From JAKVBK01 sp022447275 (GTDB taxonomy: Bacteria > Pseudomonadota > Alphaproteobacteria > Rhodobacterales > Rhodobacteraceae), in contig CP138932.1 in assembly GCA_047125605.1 (NCBI GenBank), positions 2,480,001 through 2,544,000 of the forward strand: a stretch of DNA of 64,000 nt, read 5' to 3'. A program made the position numbers and the translations under genes. Positions 45,806-53,597 of the stretch are shown here, piece after piece. The notes under the pieces were generated by a model that ran no database searches, had not been told where the DNA came from, and saw only the letters and a program-made list of their open reading frames with translations. Every line of letters starts with the position of its first letter. The stretch's first letter is position 1.

Positions 45806-45820
45806 CTGTATCGTCCCCGA

Positions 45821-46909
45821 TCAGTTGGTTACGGCTTCGGCAGCCCAGTCCCGCACCGGCTCATGCCCGGCAGCCCGCAGCTTTGCCATGTAGCTATTGA
45901 GCATGTCACTGCCGGGCTGGCCGGCCGCGTCGAGGCCCGTCGCCCATTCAGCAGCAATGTTGGGCATGGCAGCGGCCCATGCCGCGCGCTGATCGGCATC
46001 CATTTCGACAATCGTGCCCCCATCGGCAACGTAGGCGGCGCGGCTTTCCTCTGCGCGGTCCATGGCGATACCCGCAACATGGTCGCGGTAGGCCACGGCC
46101 ACTTCCTGCAGAACCGTTTTCACCTCATCGGGCAGCTTTGCCCAGTAATCCTTGTTCACGGTGATCGTTTTGGAATTCACCGCGCCCAGATCGGCCCGCA
46201 GCATATAGGGGGCCACCTCGGCGATCTTGAAGGTCTTGGCGGCTTCTGGCCACAGCATCGCTTTGTCGACGAGCCCGGTCTGCAGCATGTTGTAGAAATC
46301 GGTCAGTCCGCCACGCACACCGGCCGCGCCGTCGATTCCCTCGAGATAGCGCAGGTTCATCCCGGCGCCGGCAATCTTTGTGCCTTCCATGTCAGACAGA
46401 TCATCGATCGGCTCGCGGGAGAACACCTGATAGGTATCCAGCACCACGCCCGTGGCGAGGTAGACTTGGTTCTGCTTGTCGAACTCCGCCTGCATGGCGG
46501 GGTATTCCTTGGCAATCTCATCCACGGCCTGCGCCACCGAGCGGGCATCGGCCGCAACGAAGGGCGTGACAGCTGCAAGCGCTTGGCTGGGCAGTTTCGA
46601 GCTGTGGAAAATCGTCGTGACAATGCCGATATCTCCAAGGCCAAGCTTGACCCCTTCGAGCACGCCTTTTGGCTTCACGATTGTGCCGCCATAGCTTTCC
46701 TGCCAGTCCATCTTGTAATTGCCAGTCATGGCCAGCCGCTTGTCCACTTCGGGTATGAAGAAGTTTGTAAACTCCTTCACCCAAAGCGCGCGTGCCGGAT
46801 AGCCATCGATCACCACCGCCTTGATGGTTTGTTGGGCCAGTGCTGGCACAGCCGTCGTGGCTGCCAGCAAGGCCGCGATGGCCGTACGGCGTACAATCCG
46901 TGAAATCAT
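45821..46909 (-). CDS. dctP: TRAP transporter substrate-binding protein (DctP)
   Basis: About 362 residues from ATG 46909, chosen because GGGAGG precedes it and a signal peptide (MISRIVRRTAIAALLAATTAVPALAQ) begins there; the frame continues upstream without support. The mature protein is a periplasmic DctP-like binding protein (IPEVDKRLAMTGNYKMDWQESYGGTIVKPKGVLEGVKLGLGDIGIV, FKIAEVAPYMLRADLGAVNSKTITVNKDYWAKLPDEVKTVLQEV). The ligand-binding Arg region normally in DctP carboxylate binding is around GMNLRYLEGI. It feeds the DctQM channel; the ligand is probably an aromatic or other carboxylate. Confidence 0.92.
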   Translation of the reverse strand: MISRIVRRTAIAALLAATTAVPALAQQTIKAVVIDGYPARALWVKEFTNFFIPEVDKRLAMTGNYKMDWQESYGGTIVKPKGVLEGVKLGLGDIGIVTTIFHSSKLPSQALAAVTPFVAADARSVAQAVDEIAKEYPAMQAEFDKQNQVYLATGVVLDTYQVFSREPIDDLSDMEGTKIAGAGMNLRYLEGIDGAAGVRGGLTDFYNMLQTGLVDKAMLWPEAAKTFKIAEVAPYMLRADLGAVNSKTITVNKDYWAKLPDEVKTVLQEVAVAYRDHVAGIAMDRAEESRAAYVADGGTIVEMDADQRAAWAAAMPNIAAEWATGLDAAGQPGSDMLNSYMAKLRAAGHEPVRDWAAEAVTN

Positions 46910-47032
46910 TGATTTTCCTCCCTTTACACCTGATCCCTCAGGCTTCCTTCCATTCGGTATGAAGATGCGTGTCGGCCCAGTGGGCACTGGGGTACTGCGC
47001 GTGCGCCCACCCAACTCATCATCATACCGCTC

Positions 47033-47698
47033 TCAGACAATCGCGCAGACATCATCGAAGTCGAACCGGGGCAACTTCTGGAACAAGGCGGATTCCTCCG
47101 CGTATCCGATGTTGCATAAGAAGTTCGATTTCCAACCCGTCTCAGCGAAGAATTCATCGTCAATGACCGCGTTCGAGAATCCCGACATCGCCCCCACATC
47201 CAGCCCCATCGCCCGGGCGGCAATCATGAGGTAGGCGCCCTGCAAGGTGGAGTTCCGAAAGCCCGTGTCATGGATGAATTGGGGCTTGCCTGCGAACAGG
47301 GGCTTGCGGTCATCATGGGGAAACAGAAAATCCAGCGCCTCCCAGAAAGCAGGATCCCAAGCCACAATGGCCGTAACGGGCGCGGCCTGCATCTTGGCCA
47401 CATTCGCAGGCTTGAGCGCCTTGGCAATGCGGGCCTTTCCCTCGGCAGAAGTGACAAACAGGAACCTTGCAGGGCATGTGTTCATGCTGGTCGGGCCCTG
47501 CCGCACGATATCATAGAGGTTGCGCAGCATCTCCTCGGGTACGGGCCGATCCTGCCAAGCATAGTGGGAGCGGGCATCCCGCAAGATCAGATCAATCGAC
47601 GCCTCATCTAGCTGAGGCTTGTGCAATCTGAGATCACGCGCTGCGGCCTGCGCTTGTGCGCGGATACCGTCCATGCTGTCATTGCCCTCGCCCATCAT
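47033..47698 (-). CDS. Nitroreductase-family flavoprotein (RutE/HadB-like)
   Basis: About 221 residues from ATG 47698 (overlapping the upstream stop as ATGA; the longer frame is unlikely). The FMN-binding features are DARSHYAWQDRPVPEEMLRNLYDIVRQGPTSMNTCPARFLFVTSAEGKARIAKALKPANVAKMQAAPVTAIVAWD and the later GAYLMIAARAMGLDVGAMSGF and FLCNIGYAEE. The RutE subgroup acts on malonic semialdehyde; others reduce quinones or nitro groups. In an operon with an intradiol dioxygenase and divergent YciI gene, reduction of a hydroxybenzoquinone or a related aldehyde is plausible, but this is inferred. Confidence 0.85.
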   Translation of the reverse strand: MMGEGNDSMDGIRAQAQAAARDLRLHKPQLDEASIDLILRDARSHYAWQDRPVPEEMLRNLYDIVRQGPTSMNTCPARFLFVTSAEGKARIAKALKPANVAKMQAAPVTAIVAWDPAFWEALDFLFPHDDRKPLFAGKPQFIHDTGFRNSTLQGAYLMIAARAMGLDVGAMSGFSNAVIDDEFFAETGWKSNFLCNIGYAEESALFQKLPRFDFDDVCAIV

Positions 47699-48573
47699 TC
47701 CGCGGCCGCCTGTGCTGCGATGGCAGCCTCGTCCAGAACGGGGCTGGCGCAAATCCCGATGCCTTCGATATCAATCTCGACCGTTTCGCCGGGCACAAGC
47801 CAGCGCGGGTTGGGCTTCTTTGCATGCCCAACGCCCGGCGGCGTGCCCAATGCAATGTGATCCCCCGGCATCAACGTTGTGTATTCGGAAATGATCGCGA
47901 TCGAACGGGCCACGCCCCAGATCATGTTGGCGGTGTTGGACGATTGCAGGATTTCCGTACCAACCCGGCTTTCGATCTTCAGGCCGGAGGCGCCGGCAGG
48001 CACCTCATCGGGCGTGACAACGAAGGGGCCGATGGCGCCGGTATTGTCGAAGTTCTTACCCGGGGTCCACTGGTGAGTTTTGCGCTGATAATCCCGCACG
48101 GACCCATCGTTGAACACCGTATAGCCAAAGACATGCTCCAGCGCGTTTTCCTCGGCAATGTGGCGTCCGCCCTTGCCGATGATCACCATTAGCTCTGCCT
48201 CGTAATCCAACTTTTCAGAGCAGCTTGGCCGCACGAGGGGCGCGCCCGCAGCCATGATCGAGTTCCTGCCCCGCATGAACAGGGCCGGGTAGTCAGGGAT
48301 GTCATAGCCCCCTTCCTTGATGTGCTCGACATAGTTGAGGCCCAGGCAGATGATCGTGGGCGGCGCCGTAATAGGCAGGGCTGGCGTGATGTCGGAGGCG
48401 GCAACTTGCGGGCCCGATACTTTGGCAGCCTCGGCCAACAGTTCTGGTGAGGCCGCAAGCGCGCTCAGATCCGCGCCGATCGCCGGAAGCGCTGCCGTCA
48501 GGTTGGTGGCGCTGTCTCCGTCCACAGCGTAAACGCTTTGCGTCCCATCGGACGTGCCCACAAGAAACCGCAT
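47695..48573 (-). CDS. Fumarylacetoacetate hydrolase-family protein
   Basis: About 292 residues from ATG 48573, with TTTGGAGG just upstream. Family features: ICLGLNYVEHIKEGGYDIPDYPALFMRGRNSIMAAGAPL, LDYEAELMVIIGKGGRHIAEENALEHVFGYTVFNDGSVRDYQRKTHQWTPGKNFDNTGAIGP (metal-binding Glu residues in YEAELMV, Asp in NDGSVRDYQ), and PGDHIALGTPPGVG. Members hydrolyse or decarboxylate ring-cleavage products such as fumarylpyruvate. It is the first gene of the minus-strand aromatic operon and divergent from the YciI gene. Which product it acts on is not visible in sequence. Confidence 0.9.
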   Translation of the reverse strand: MRFLVGTSDGTQSVYAVDGDSATNLTAALPAIGADLSALAASPELLAEAAKVSGPQVAASDITPALPITAPPTIICLGLNYVEHIKEGGYDIPDYPALFMRGRNSIMAAGAPLVRPSCSEKLDYEAELMVIIGKGGRHIAEENALEHVFGYTVFNDGSVRDYQRKTHQWTPGKNFDNTGAIGPFVVTPDEVPAGASGLKIESRVGTEILQSSNTANMIWGVARSIAIISEYTTLMPGDHIALGTPPGVGHAKKPNPRWLVPGETVEIDIEGIGICASPVLDEAAIAAQAAAE

Positions 48574-48672
48574 CTGGACCTCCAAATTTGTTCGATTCTT
48601 TTTTTGACGATTATATTTTTAAACGTCAAATAAAATCGATATTATGGGAAAATCAGGACAGGAGACGATAAT
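48574..48672. promoter_or_regulatory. Divergent promoter region with inverted repeat
   Basis: The 100 bases between the FAH-like and YciI genes are strongly AT-rich. TTTGACG (48603-48609) and CGTCAAA (48624-48630) form an inverted repeat around ATTATATTTTTAAA, a suitable operator for a dimeric regulator such as the GntR protein encoded at 42338. Both divergent promoters must lie here. Confidence 0.55.
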
Positions 48673-49059
48673 ATGCCGAGTTGGGACAGCTATCGGACTG
48701 AAGCGAAAGCGCGCGGGGCGCTCGCGATGGAAGTATTTGTTGCCGTTTCAACTCCGGTTGCGCCGCCAGAAGAGATCCGCGCCGTATTGCCCGATCACTT
48801 GGCCTATATCCGCAGTCTAGAGGCGCAGGGGGCTTTGATGATGGCCGGACCGCTCTCGGATGAAACGGGCATGGAAATGCAATCGATGGGCATGCTCGTG
48901 CTGCGCGCAGACACGATGGAGGCCGCCCATGATCTGGCGGCACAGGATCCGATGCATTTGACCGGCTGCCGCAGCTTTACTCTGCGTCGCTGGCTAATCA
49001 ACGAGGGCAGCTTGTCTGTGACGGTTGGCTTGTCCGGCAGAACGATCGAACTCGGATAG
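48673..49059 (+). CDS. YciI-family protein
   Basis: A 128-residue cytoplasmic protein of the YciI fold (dimeric ferredoxin-like). Landmarks are PDHLAYIRSLEAQGALMMAGPLSDETG and LVLRADTMEAAHDLAAQDPMHLTG, where the His of DHLAY and the Asp of QDPMH match the conserved His-Asp pair. The best studied member, TftG of 2,4,5-T degradation, removes chloride from 5-chlorohydroxyquinol and is encoded beside a hydroxyquinol dioxygenase. Its divergent position here to an operon ending in a hydroxyquinol-type dioxygenase supports a similar quinone-forming role. RBS AGGAGA at 48660-48665. Confidence 0.82.
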   Translation: MPSWDSYRTEAKARGALAMEVFVAVSTPVAPPEEIRAVLPDHLAYIRSLEAQGALMMAGPLSDETGMEMQSMGMLVLRADTMEAAHDLAAQDPMHLTGCRSFTLRRWLINEGSLSVTVGLSGRTIELG

Positions 49060-49234
49060 TCCAAACAGGTGCGAGTCGATGGAATCAGACCGTAGGTTGA
49101 ATTTTTCTCGATAGTGGCCTCAAGAATGTGATACTATCCCAATAAGTTTGGATTTATCCATTACATTTGGGACCTCTTTGCGCAGGGTAGAAGCTAATTT
49201 TGGTGCAACACTCCAGAGTTGGAAAGGACACACC

Positions 49235-49447
49235 ATGACACGCACCTTGCGCCAGATCTTCATCGACCACCCGAACTCGGTTGATGAGACATATTTCGAG
49301 CACATGCGTTTTGCCGGCTGGTTCGCCACCCGTCTGCTTCTGGCAGGGTGTGCAGCTTTGGTCCATGCCATCATTCCTTGCCTGTTTGAAAAGACCGCAG
49401 GCAACATGATCAAGGAAATGAACGCGAAACTCGTCAGCCGCCACTGA
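49235..49447 (+). CDS. DUF6356-like small membrane protein
   Basis: A 70-residue protein from ATG 49235 (GGAAAGGACACACC upstream); a longer frame from 49148 lacks a binding site. MTRTLRQIFIDHPNSVDETYFEHMRFAGWFATRLLLAGCAALVHAIIPCLFEKTAGNMIKEMNAKL has the pattern of DUF6356 proteins found widely in alphaproteobacteria: FxxHPxSVxETYxEHxxFAxxFAxxLLxAGxAALxHAxxPxLFxxTxSxxI, with a hydrophobic hairpin. Function is unknown. Its end overlaps the convergent LacI-type gene by 14 bases. Confidence 0.85.
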   Translation: MTRTLRQIFIDHPNSVDETYFEHMRFAGWFATRLLLAGCAALVHAIIPCLFEKTAGNMIKEMNAKLVSRH

Positions 49448-50501
49448 CGGGATGGGGAGGGGTGTGCGCCCTTGGCGCGCGCCCCGCTGGTACGTTGTCC
49501 GGCGTCACGATCTGAACGGTCGAGACCCGGACTTCGGCCCGGTCTCCCTGCAGCCTGTGAAACGCCAGAAACGCGTGAAAGATGTTTCTCATATCCTGCG
49601 TGAGATCGTGATGCAGGATAAAATCCAGTTGCCCGGCGTGAATCAGCGCCCGGTTTTCCGCATCCAAGTCATGGGCCACGTATACCTCAGGCCTCAGGCC
49701 ATGGCTGTATAGGGTGTCGAGGATCGAGCGGTTTCCTCCTCCCATGGAGTAGACGGCGCGCAAACTCCCGAATGTGCCGATCACCCGGTCAAGCGCCCGC
49801 GATGTTGGCCCCCCGACGCCACTGCCCCCTTGCACCGAGACCACCCGCAGATGCGGCGCGCAGTCGGCCAGCTTGGCGCGAAACGCGGTTTCGCGCGCTT
49901 CTTCACCGGAAAAACGCTCATGGCTGCGTGTGGCCAGCACATCACCGGAGCGATCACGCAAGATGTGCGCGATCAGCCCAGCAGCGGTTCTGCCCGCGCC
50001 CGCATTGTCGAGCCCCACATAATCCAGCCGCGCGTTAGTGGTGATGTCCGTTGCAAAGGTGACAACTGGAATTCCGGCGTCGGCCAGCGCCGCAACACAA
50101 TCCCGGATCGCACCCGTATCCCGCGCCTTGAGGCACACCCCATGACTGCCCCGCTTGGCGATCCGGCGCAGGGCCGCAACCACGGCCTGCTCTTCCATGA
50201 TCTCCTGCATCAGAAAGCGAGGGCGGCAGACAGCCCCGCCGATCCCCGGCACGACAGCGTCGACAGCAGCGCGAATCTCCCGGCTGAACCGGGCTGGCGC
50301 CTCGACCACGAAATCGAAGAACAGGCGCCTGCCGCGGGCTGCCAATTGCGTTTCCTGTGCCTGCAATTCCTCCACGGCCGCGGCCACACGCAGCCGGGAT
50401 TGCGGGCTGACATGGGCCCGCCCATTGAGGACGCGGTCGACAGTTGCTGTGCCAAGGCCAGCCTGCCGGGCGATCTCCTTTATTGGAAAGCGATGGGTCA
50501 T
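49434..50501 (-). CDS. LacI-family transcriptional regulator
   Basis: A 355-residue repressor. The HTH is FPIKEIARQAGLGTATVDRVLNGRAHVSPQSRLRVAAAVEELQ (about residues 5-47). The effector-binding domain has VVTFATDITTNARLDYVGLDNAGAGRTAAGLIAHIL, VLATRSHERFSGEEARETAFRAKL and VYSMGGGNRSILDTLY, a type found in LacI regulators of sugar/polyol-like ABC systems. It is divergent from the phytanoyl-CoA-dioxygenase-like gene at 50581, with an 80-base intergenic region that contains a tandem repeat near its start; that gene is its likely target. Confidence 0.9.
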   Translation of the reverse strand: MTHRFPIKEIARQAGLGTATVDRVLNGRAHVSPQSRLRVAAAVEELQAQETQLAARGRRLFFDFVVEAPARFSREIRAAVDAVVPGIGGAVCRPRFLMQEIMEEQAVVAALRRIAKRGSHGVCLKARDTGAIRDCVAALADAGIPVVTFATDITTNARLDYVGLDNAGAGRTAAGLIAHILRDRSGDVLATRSHERFSGEEARETAFRAKLADCAPHLRVVSVQGGSGVGGPTSRALDRVIGTFGSLRAVYSMGGGNRSILDTLYSHGLRPEVYVAHDLDAENRALIHAGQLDFILHHDLTQDMRNIFHAFLAFHRLQGDRAEVRVSTVQIVTPDNVPAGRAPRAHTPPHPVSGG

Positions 50502-50580
50502 TTGATGTGTTTTTGATGTGTTTTTGCGCGCATTTCAATGCTGGGGCCGCTATTGTGATGGGCAGCAAGGGAGGCCCCTC
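50502..50580. promoter_or_regulatory. Divergent region with tandem TTTGATGTG repeat
   Basis: Just upstream of the LacI gene, bases 50501-50525 contain TTTGATGTGTT twice in direct tandem. The rest of the 79 bases carries the promoter and a good ribosome binding site (AAGGGAGG) for the plus-strand dioxygenase-like gene. A LacI operator would usually be palindromic, so the repeat is suggestive only. Confidence 0.4.
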
Positions 50581-51762
50581 ATGAAAGATATTCGCGACAC
50601 CCATATCGGCTACTACGATCCGGAGACCTGCGATCCAGAGGAATTCAAAGCGCTGATCGCGCAGGAAACGCAAGCCGAAGACGCACCCTTTGCCTGTGAA
50701 ATCCAGAAGAACATTCCCCTCTATGACATGGCGGCCCTGCGCCCCGATCTTGAAGACCCGGTGCGCCGCCGCGCCATCCTGCAGGAATGGGCCCGTGTGA
50801 TGCACAGCGGGGCAGGTGTCGTGGTGCTCAAAGCCGCCTATGCAGACACGGCCGTGCTGGATCGCGCCACGCAGATCTACGAGCAGATTATCGCGGCCGA
50901 GAAAGAGGGAAGCGGTGGCGGTGGTGACCACTTTGCTGCCTCAGGCGCCAATGACCGTATCTGGAATGCGCTCCAAAAGCTGTGCGAAGCCGCGCCCGAT
51001 GTGTTCCTCGACTATTTCGCGAACACCGCGATTGCCGCGATCTGCGAAGCTTGGCTTGGGCCCAACTATCAGATGACGGCCCAAGTCAACCTCGTGCACC
51101 CCGGCGGCGCGGCCCAGCAAGCGCACCGCGACTATCACCTCGGGTTTCAAGCAGCCGATGTCAGCGCATCCTACCCGGCCCATGTCCATGAGGTCTCGCC
51201 CATTCTGACGCTGCAAGGGGCCGTCGCCCATTGCGATATGCCCATCGAAAGCGGGCCCACCAAGCTGTTGCCGTTTTCGCAGGCCTACCGGCCGGGCTAT
51301 GCAGCGTGGCGTCGGGAGGATTTCCGCGCCCTGTTCGAGGCGCATTATGTGCAATTGCCCCTGCAAAAGGGCGATGCCGTCTTTTTCAGCCCCGCCCTGT
51401 TTCACGCTGCAGGTGCCAATACCAGCGCGGATATTCACCGCTTTGCCAATCTGCTTCAGGTGTCCTCGGCCTTTGGCCGCGCGATGGAAACGGTCGACAG
51501 AGACAAGATGTGCCGCCTGACCTACCCCCATGCATTAGACGCTCAGCGCAGGGGCCGGCTGAGCAACGCAGAAATCGCAGCGGCGATTGCCTCCACCGCG
51601 GAAGGCTATGCGTTTCCAACAAATCTGGACCGGGACCCGCCGGTGAACGGCCTCGCCCCGGAAACCCAGGCAGCCTTCTTTCAACGCGCCCTGTCCGAAG
51701 GCCTCGACGCAGCGGGCTTTGCAAGTCATCTGGAGAAAATGCATCAGGCGCGGCAGGCCTAG
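50581..51762 (+). CDS. Phytanoyl-CoA dioxygenase-family oxygenase
   Basis: A 393-residue Fe(II)/2-oxoglutarate enzyme starting at ATG 50581 with AAGGGAGG upstream. The facial triad is QAHRDYHLGF (His-x-Asp, about residues 180-182) and a distal His in FFSPALFHAAGANTS (about 278) with the 2OG-binding Arg in SADIHRFANLLQVSS. It would hydroxylate a small substrate; phytanoyl-CoA is only the founding substrate of the family. The enzyme is large for the group, with a long N-terminal extension and C-terminal tail. It stands alone on its strand, regulated perhaps by the divergent LacI gene. Confidence 0.87.
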   Translation: MKDIRDTHIGYYDPETCDPEEFKALIAQETQAEDAPFACEIQKNIPLYDMAALRPDLEDPVRRRAILQEWARVMHSGAGVVVLKAAYADTAVLDRATQIYEQIIAAEKEGSGGGGDHFAASGANDRIWNALQKLCEAAPDVFLDYFANTAIAAICEAWLGPNYQMTAQVNLVHPGGAAQQAHRDYHLGFQAADVSASYPAHVHEVSPILTLQGAVAHCDMPIESGPTKLLPFSQAYRPGYAAWRREDFRALFEAHYVQLPLQKGDAVFFSPALFHAAGANTSADIHRFANLLQVSSAFGRAMETVDRDKMCRLTYPHALDAQRRGRLSNAEIAAAIASTAEGYAFPTNLDRDPPVNGLAPETQAAFFQRALSEGLDAAGFASHLEKMHQARQA

Positions 51763-51863
51763 CTTAGCCCGGTTTAGCACGCGCGCCGCTCCCGCTCGGG
51801 GCGTATGCTTACCGCAGCCAACCGTTGGGGGCGCCGCTAAAGCGACTGCCCGCTGGGCCTGTG

Positions 51864-52694
51864 TCAGCCAAGCTCCAAGCTGGCCACTGCGAAAAATGGC
51901 TGCGGTGGCCCCGCAAATGCGCCGCGATACATGCGGGCCGTCTTAAAGCCTGCCTGCAGACCCAAGCCTTGGCAAAGCTGTGTGAGCCCGGTCGCCATCT
52001 CTGGCACATCGAGGGTCACGGGGCCTGCGAACTGGGCGGCTGCCACGCGTATCAGACGCGCGGCACTTTCAGTGTCAGACGCCAAAAGCGGGCCGATCTT
52101 TGTCCCGGAGCGGCACGCCCTGACGGTGCAAAACCCTGCGATCCCGGCATCGCTGCGGCAGACAAACGTCCTGCGCGATGCCGTCTGGTCCAGCCAGGCG
52201 CCCAGATAGCGGGGCTTCTCCACGCCGGATGCGGCGGCCTCCATCGCGATCAGCCTTGGGATATCGTCAGCGGTGGCCCGTTCGATATCTGGCGCAGATT
52301 GGCCAGACACAACCCCACTGTACCGCGTTGTGCCCCCCGCATAGGCGAAGCCGGAAGTTCGGTAATTCTGCTGCTGTTCCTCTACGCCATCCAAGCCCAC
52401 AACACGCTGGCCCGCATGTTGCAACGCATGGGTCCAAAGCCTCAGACCATAGCCTTTGCCGCGATGCTCCGGGCGGACGATGTAGAGGCCAAGAAACGCG
52501 AAGTCAGCATGGTGATTGACCACAGAGATGGCAGCCAACGGTTCGCTTGCGTCATCCACCCCAACAAAAAAGCCCTCCGGGTCCGCCTGAAAGAACGCCT
52601 CCGCATCATCCAGCCCCGGGTTCCAGCCCTCCGATCCGGCCCAGTCCAGCATGGTGTGCAGATCCGCTAGACGTGCCGTTCGACATTGAATCAT
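51864..52694 (-). CDS. GNAT N-acetyltransferase, two-domain
   Basis: A 276-residue protein. The first 140 residues form a GNAT domain with the acetyl-CoA loop in LYIVRPEHRGKGYGLRLWTHAL (R/Q-x-x-G-x-G/A motif: RGKGYG). The C-terminal part (ISQQ-free, PDIERATADDIPRLIAMEAAASGVEKPRYLGAWL..., RACRSGTKIGPLLASDTESAARLI) matches the Acetyltransf_18-type second half seen in YitH-like proteins. It overlaps the GntR gene by four bases (ATGA) and so is probably co-transcribed with it, a pairing that suggests it acts on the compound imported by the ABC system next to it. Confidence 0.85.
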   Translation of the reverse strand: MIQCRTARLADLHTMLDWAGSEGWNPGLDDAEAFFQADPEGFFVGVDDASEPLAAISVVNHHADFAFLGLYIVRPEHRGKGYGLRLWTHALQHAGQRVVGLDGVEEQQQNYRTSGFAYAGGTTRYSGVVSGQSAPDIERATADDIPRLIAMEAAASGVEKPRYLGAWLDQTASRRTFVCRSDAGIAGFCTVRACRSGTKIGPLLASDTESAARLIRVAAAQFAGPVTLDVPEMATGLTQLCQGLGLQAGFKTARMYRGAFAGPPQPFFAVASLELG

Positions 52695-53380
52695 CGATTC
52701 AAAGCTTCCCTCAGCGTGGCGGGGCCCGCTTCGCGCTCTCTGAGGTCCAATTGCGAGAGCAAATCAAGCAAATGTCCCTTCATCAGCTGTTCAGCAGCCT
52801 CCCCATCCCCCGATGCCAGCGCGTCTACCAACGCGTGATGGGCATGGCTTTCGCATAAAGCATTCCTGCGGCGCCAGTACAGCGCAATCACAAGCGAAGA
52901 CCGCGATATCAGCTGTCGGAGGAACGCCTCAATTGTTTGTTGATCCGCAATTCGCGCAATTTCCAAGTGAAAATCGCCCGAGAGTTTGAGCGCCAAGCCT
53001 GCCTCACCACGATCAACCGCTGCGTGCTCATTTTCAATGTGTGCATTCAGGCGCGCGATGTCTTCAGGGCTTGCGCGCTGAGCGGCGGCGCGCGCTGTGC
53101 TGGGTTCCAGAAGAGCCCGCGCCTGAAACACTTCATGCGCCTCTTTCAACGACGGCTGAGAGACCATCGCGCCCTTGTTTTTCCGGATGGTGAGCAACCC
53201 TTCCTGCGCCATAGACCGCAGCGCCTGACGCACGATTGTGCGGCTGACACCGAACAATGCACACACTTCATCTTCGCGCAGCTTCGTCCCTGGCTGCAGG
53301 CGATGCTCATGCACAGCCTCAGTCAGCGCAGCGATAATGCCGTCGACACTGGATTTGGAAGATTCGGTTATCGCGTCCAT
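52691..53380 (-). CDS. GntR-family regulator, FCD type
   Basis: A 229-residue regulator. The HTH region IIAALTEAVHEHRLQPGTKLREDEVCALFGVSRTIVRQALRSMAQEGLLTIRKNKGAMVSQPS is followed by a FCD domain (EVFQARALLEPSTARAAAQ..., LSGDFHLEIARIADQQTIEAFLRQLISRSSLV, HHALVDALASGDGEAAEQLMKGHL). It is divergent from the ABC transporter operon starting at 53598, and a GTATAC-centred site lies between them. It most likely represses that operon and its own gene, with the transported compound or its product as inducer. Confidence 0.92.
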   Translation of the reverse strand: MDAITESSKSSVDGIIAALTEAVHEHRLQPGTKLREDEVCALFGVSRTIVRQALRSMAQEGLLTIRKNKGAMVSQPSLKEAHEVFQARALLEPSTARAAAQRASPEDIARLNAHIENEHAAVDRGEAGLALKLSGDFHLEIARIADQQTIEAFLRQLISRSSLVIALYWRRRNALCESHAHHALVDALASGDGEAAEQLMKGHLLDLLSQLDLREREAGPATLREALNR

Positions 53381-53449
53381 GGCCCTCTCCTCGGGTCAAT
53401 GTGCAAAACCGGCTGCCAACACTCAACGCCCAACACAAAATGACGTGGG

Positions 53450-53462
53450 ATCGTATACAATT
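53450..53462. promoter_or_regulatory. Putative GntR (FCD) operator
   Basis: ATCGTATACAATT is centred on GTATAC, the core recognised by many FCD-type GntR regulators (consensus ATNGTATACNAT). It lies 70 bases upstream of the GntR start and about 140 bases before the ABC operon, so it could control both. Confidence 0.6.
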
Positions 53463-53525
53463 TTCGCCTAAATTCTGAACAATAAAATCCCGGTTCGATT
53501 GTTTTCCCACCGCCCTGACAGTTTG

Positions 53526-53535
53526 CCCCCCCCCC
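53526..53535. repeat. C10 homopolymer in leader of ABC operon
   Basis: Ten consecutive C between the GntR operator and the ABC ATPase gene, 62 bases before the chosen start. Such tracts may slip during replication, or be sequencing artefacts. A reading frame from 53499 passes through it but has no ribosome binding site. Confidence 0.5.
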
Positions 53536-53597
53536 AGAAGCGGTTTGCGCTTTGGCGGAAAGGGCCTGCACGCCCATCCTCTTTTCAACGCGAGGAG

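Noticed and set aside
45863..46903. 346-codon open frame on the plus strand
   Set aside because: Antisense to the dctP binding-protein gene with no recognisable domain.
51231..51767. 178-codon plus-strand ORF overlapping the phytanoyl-type oxygenase
   Set aside because: Alternate frame of a well-supported gene with Arg/Pro/Gly-rich translation.
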